In this document: positions 63,936-64,000 of the stretch, piece after piece
Layout of the letters: every line of letters starts with the position of its first letter
Numbering within the stretch: the stretch's first letter is position 1
DNA from: JAKQDH01 sp029558835
Lineage (GTDB): Bacteria; Planctomycetota; Phycisphaerae; UBA1845
Reading direction: 5' to 3'
Assembly (NCBI GenBank): GCA_035356615.1
Contig: DAOQSN010000003.1
Coordinates: 108,221 to 172,220 of the forward strand
DNA: 64,000 nt
Made by a program: the position numbers and the translations under genes
The notes under the pieces: generated by a model
What the model saw: only the letters and a program-made list of their open reading frames with translations
The model's database searches: none
Told to the model about the DNA's origin: nothing

Positions 63936-64000
63936 CGTGGTCTCCGCTAACCCAAGTTAGACACCTGTCGAGCCTAAACGGCCCTAGCGACCCCGGGAAG

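Overview
The window looks like part of a planctomycete genome, most likely Phycisphaerae-like and probably from a metagenome or draft assembly. The support is high GC, secreted proteins ending in planctomycete-type dockerin modules and GACC cysteine-rich modules, large intergenic stretches full of palindromic repeats, and a 100-N scaffold gap.

Layout. 0-5 kb: the end of an NCS1-type permease, then a minus-strand L-rhamnose block (rhamnulokinase, RhaI-type isomerase, hexapeptide acyltransferase). 5.5-15.2 kb: three tandem gingipain-like (C25) secreted proteins with dockerin tails. 16.2-24.1 kb: a lipoprotein, tRNA-Gly(TCC), ApbE flavin transferase, and a complete Rnf operon (RseC-like, rnfC-D-G-E-A-B). 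ApbE should flavinylate RnfG and RnfD. 24.5-32.2 kb: a probable island inserted at the 3' end of tRNA-Gly(CCC), carrying AbiEi/AbiEii, a TOTE-type primase-helicase-nuclease fusion and conserved genes of unknown function. Its right edge meets a gap whose two sides share an exact 55-nt overlap. 32.9-37.2 kb: an RND efflux adaptor and pump. 37.3-41.1 kb: a GH2 enzyme and an exported unknown. 41.5-46.6 kb: a Cache-domain histidine kinase, a NarL-type regulator and a chemoreceptor. 46.6-57.6 kb: three 213-bp tandem repeats, then a type II-C CRISPR-Cas locus with 56 identical repeats, cas2, cas1, cas9, hicAB and a tracrRNA. 57.7-64 kb: a PerM/AI-2E permease, lepA, repeat-rich spacers and an unknown gene.

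The most unusual item is at 56.87-57.61 kb. hicA starts directly at the end of a lone CRISPR repeat (33/36 identical to the array). The predicted transcript start lies about 30 nt upstream of that repeat, so the hicA leader has the shape of a crRNA (30-nt guide plus repeat). The last 10 nt of that guide match, in the PAM-proximal seed position, the shared cas9/hicA promoter region. The tracrRNA lies just downstream of hicB, and its anti-repeat pairs with the leader at 22 of 23 positions in the upper duplex. HicB is a short form with no visible DNA-binding domain. Together these suggest a Cas9/tracrRNA-controlled toxin-antitoxin (an addiction or self-regulation circuit). This is an inference that needs testing.
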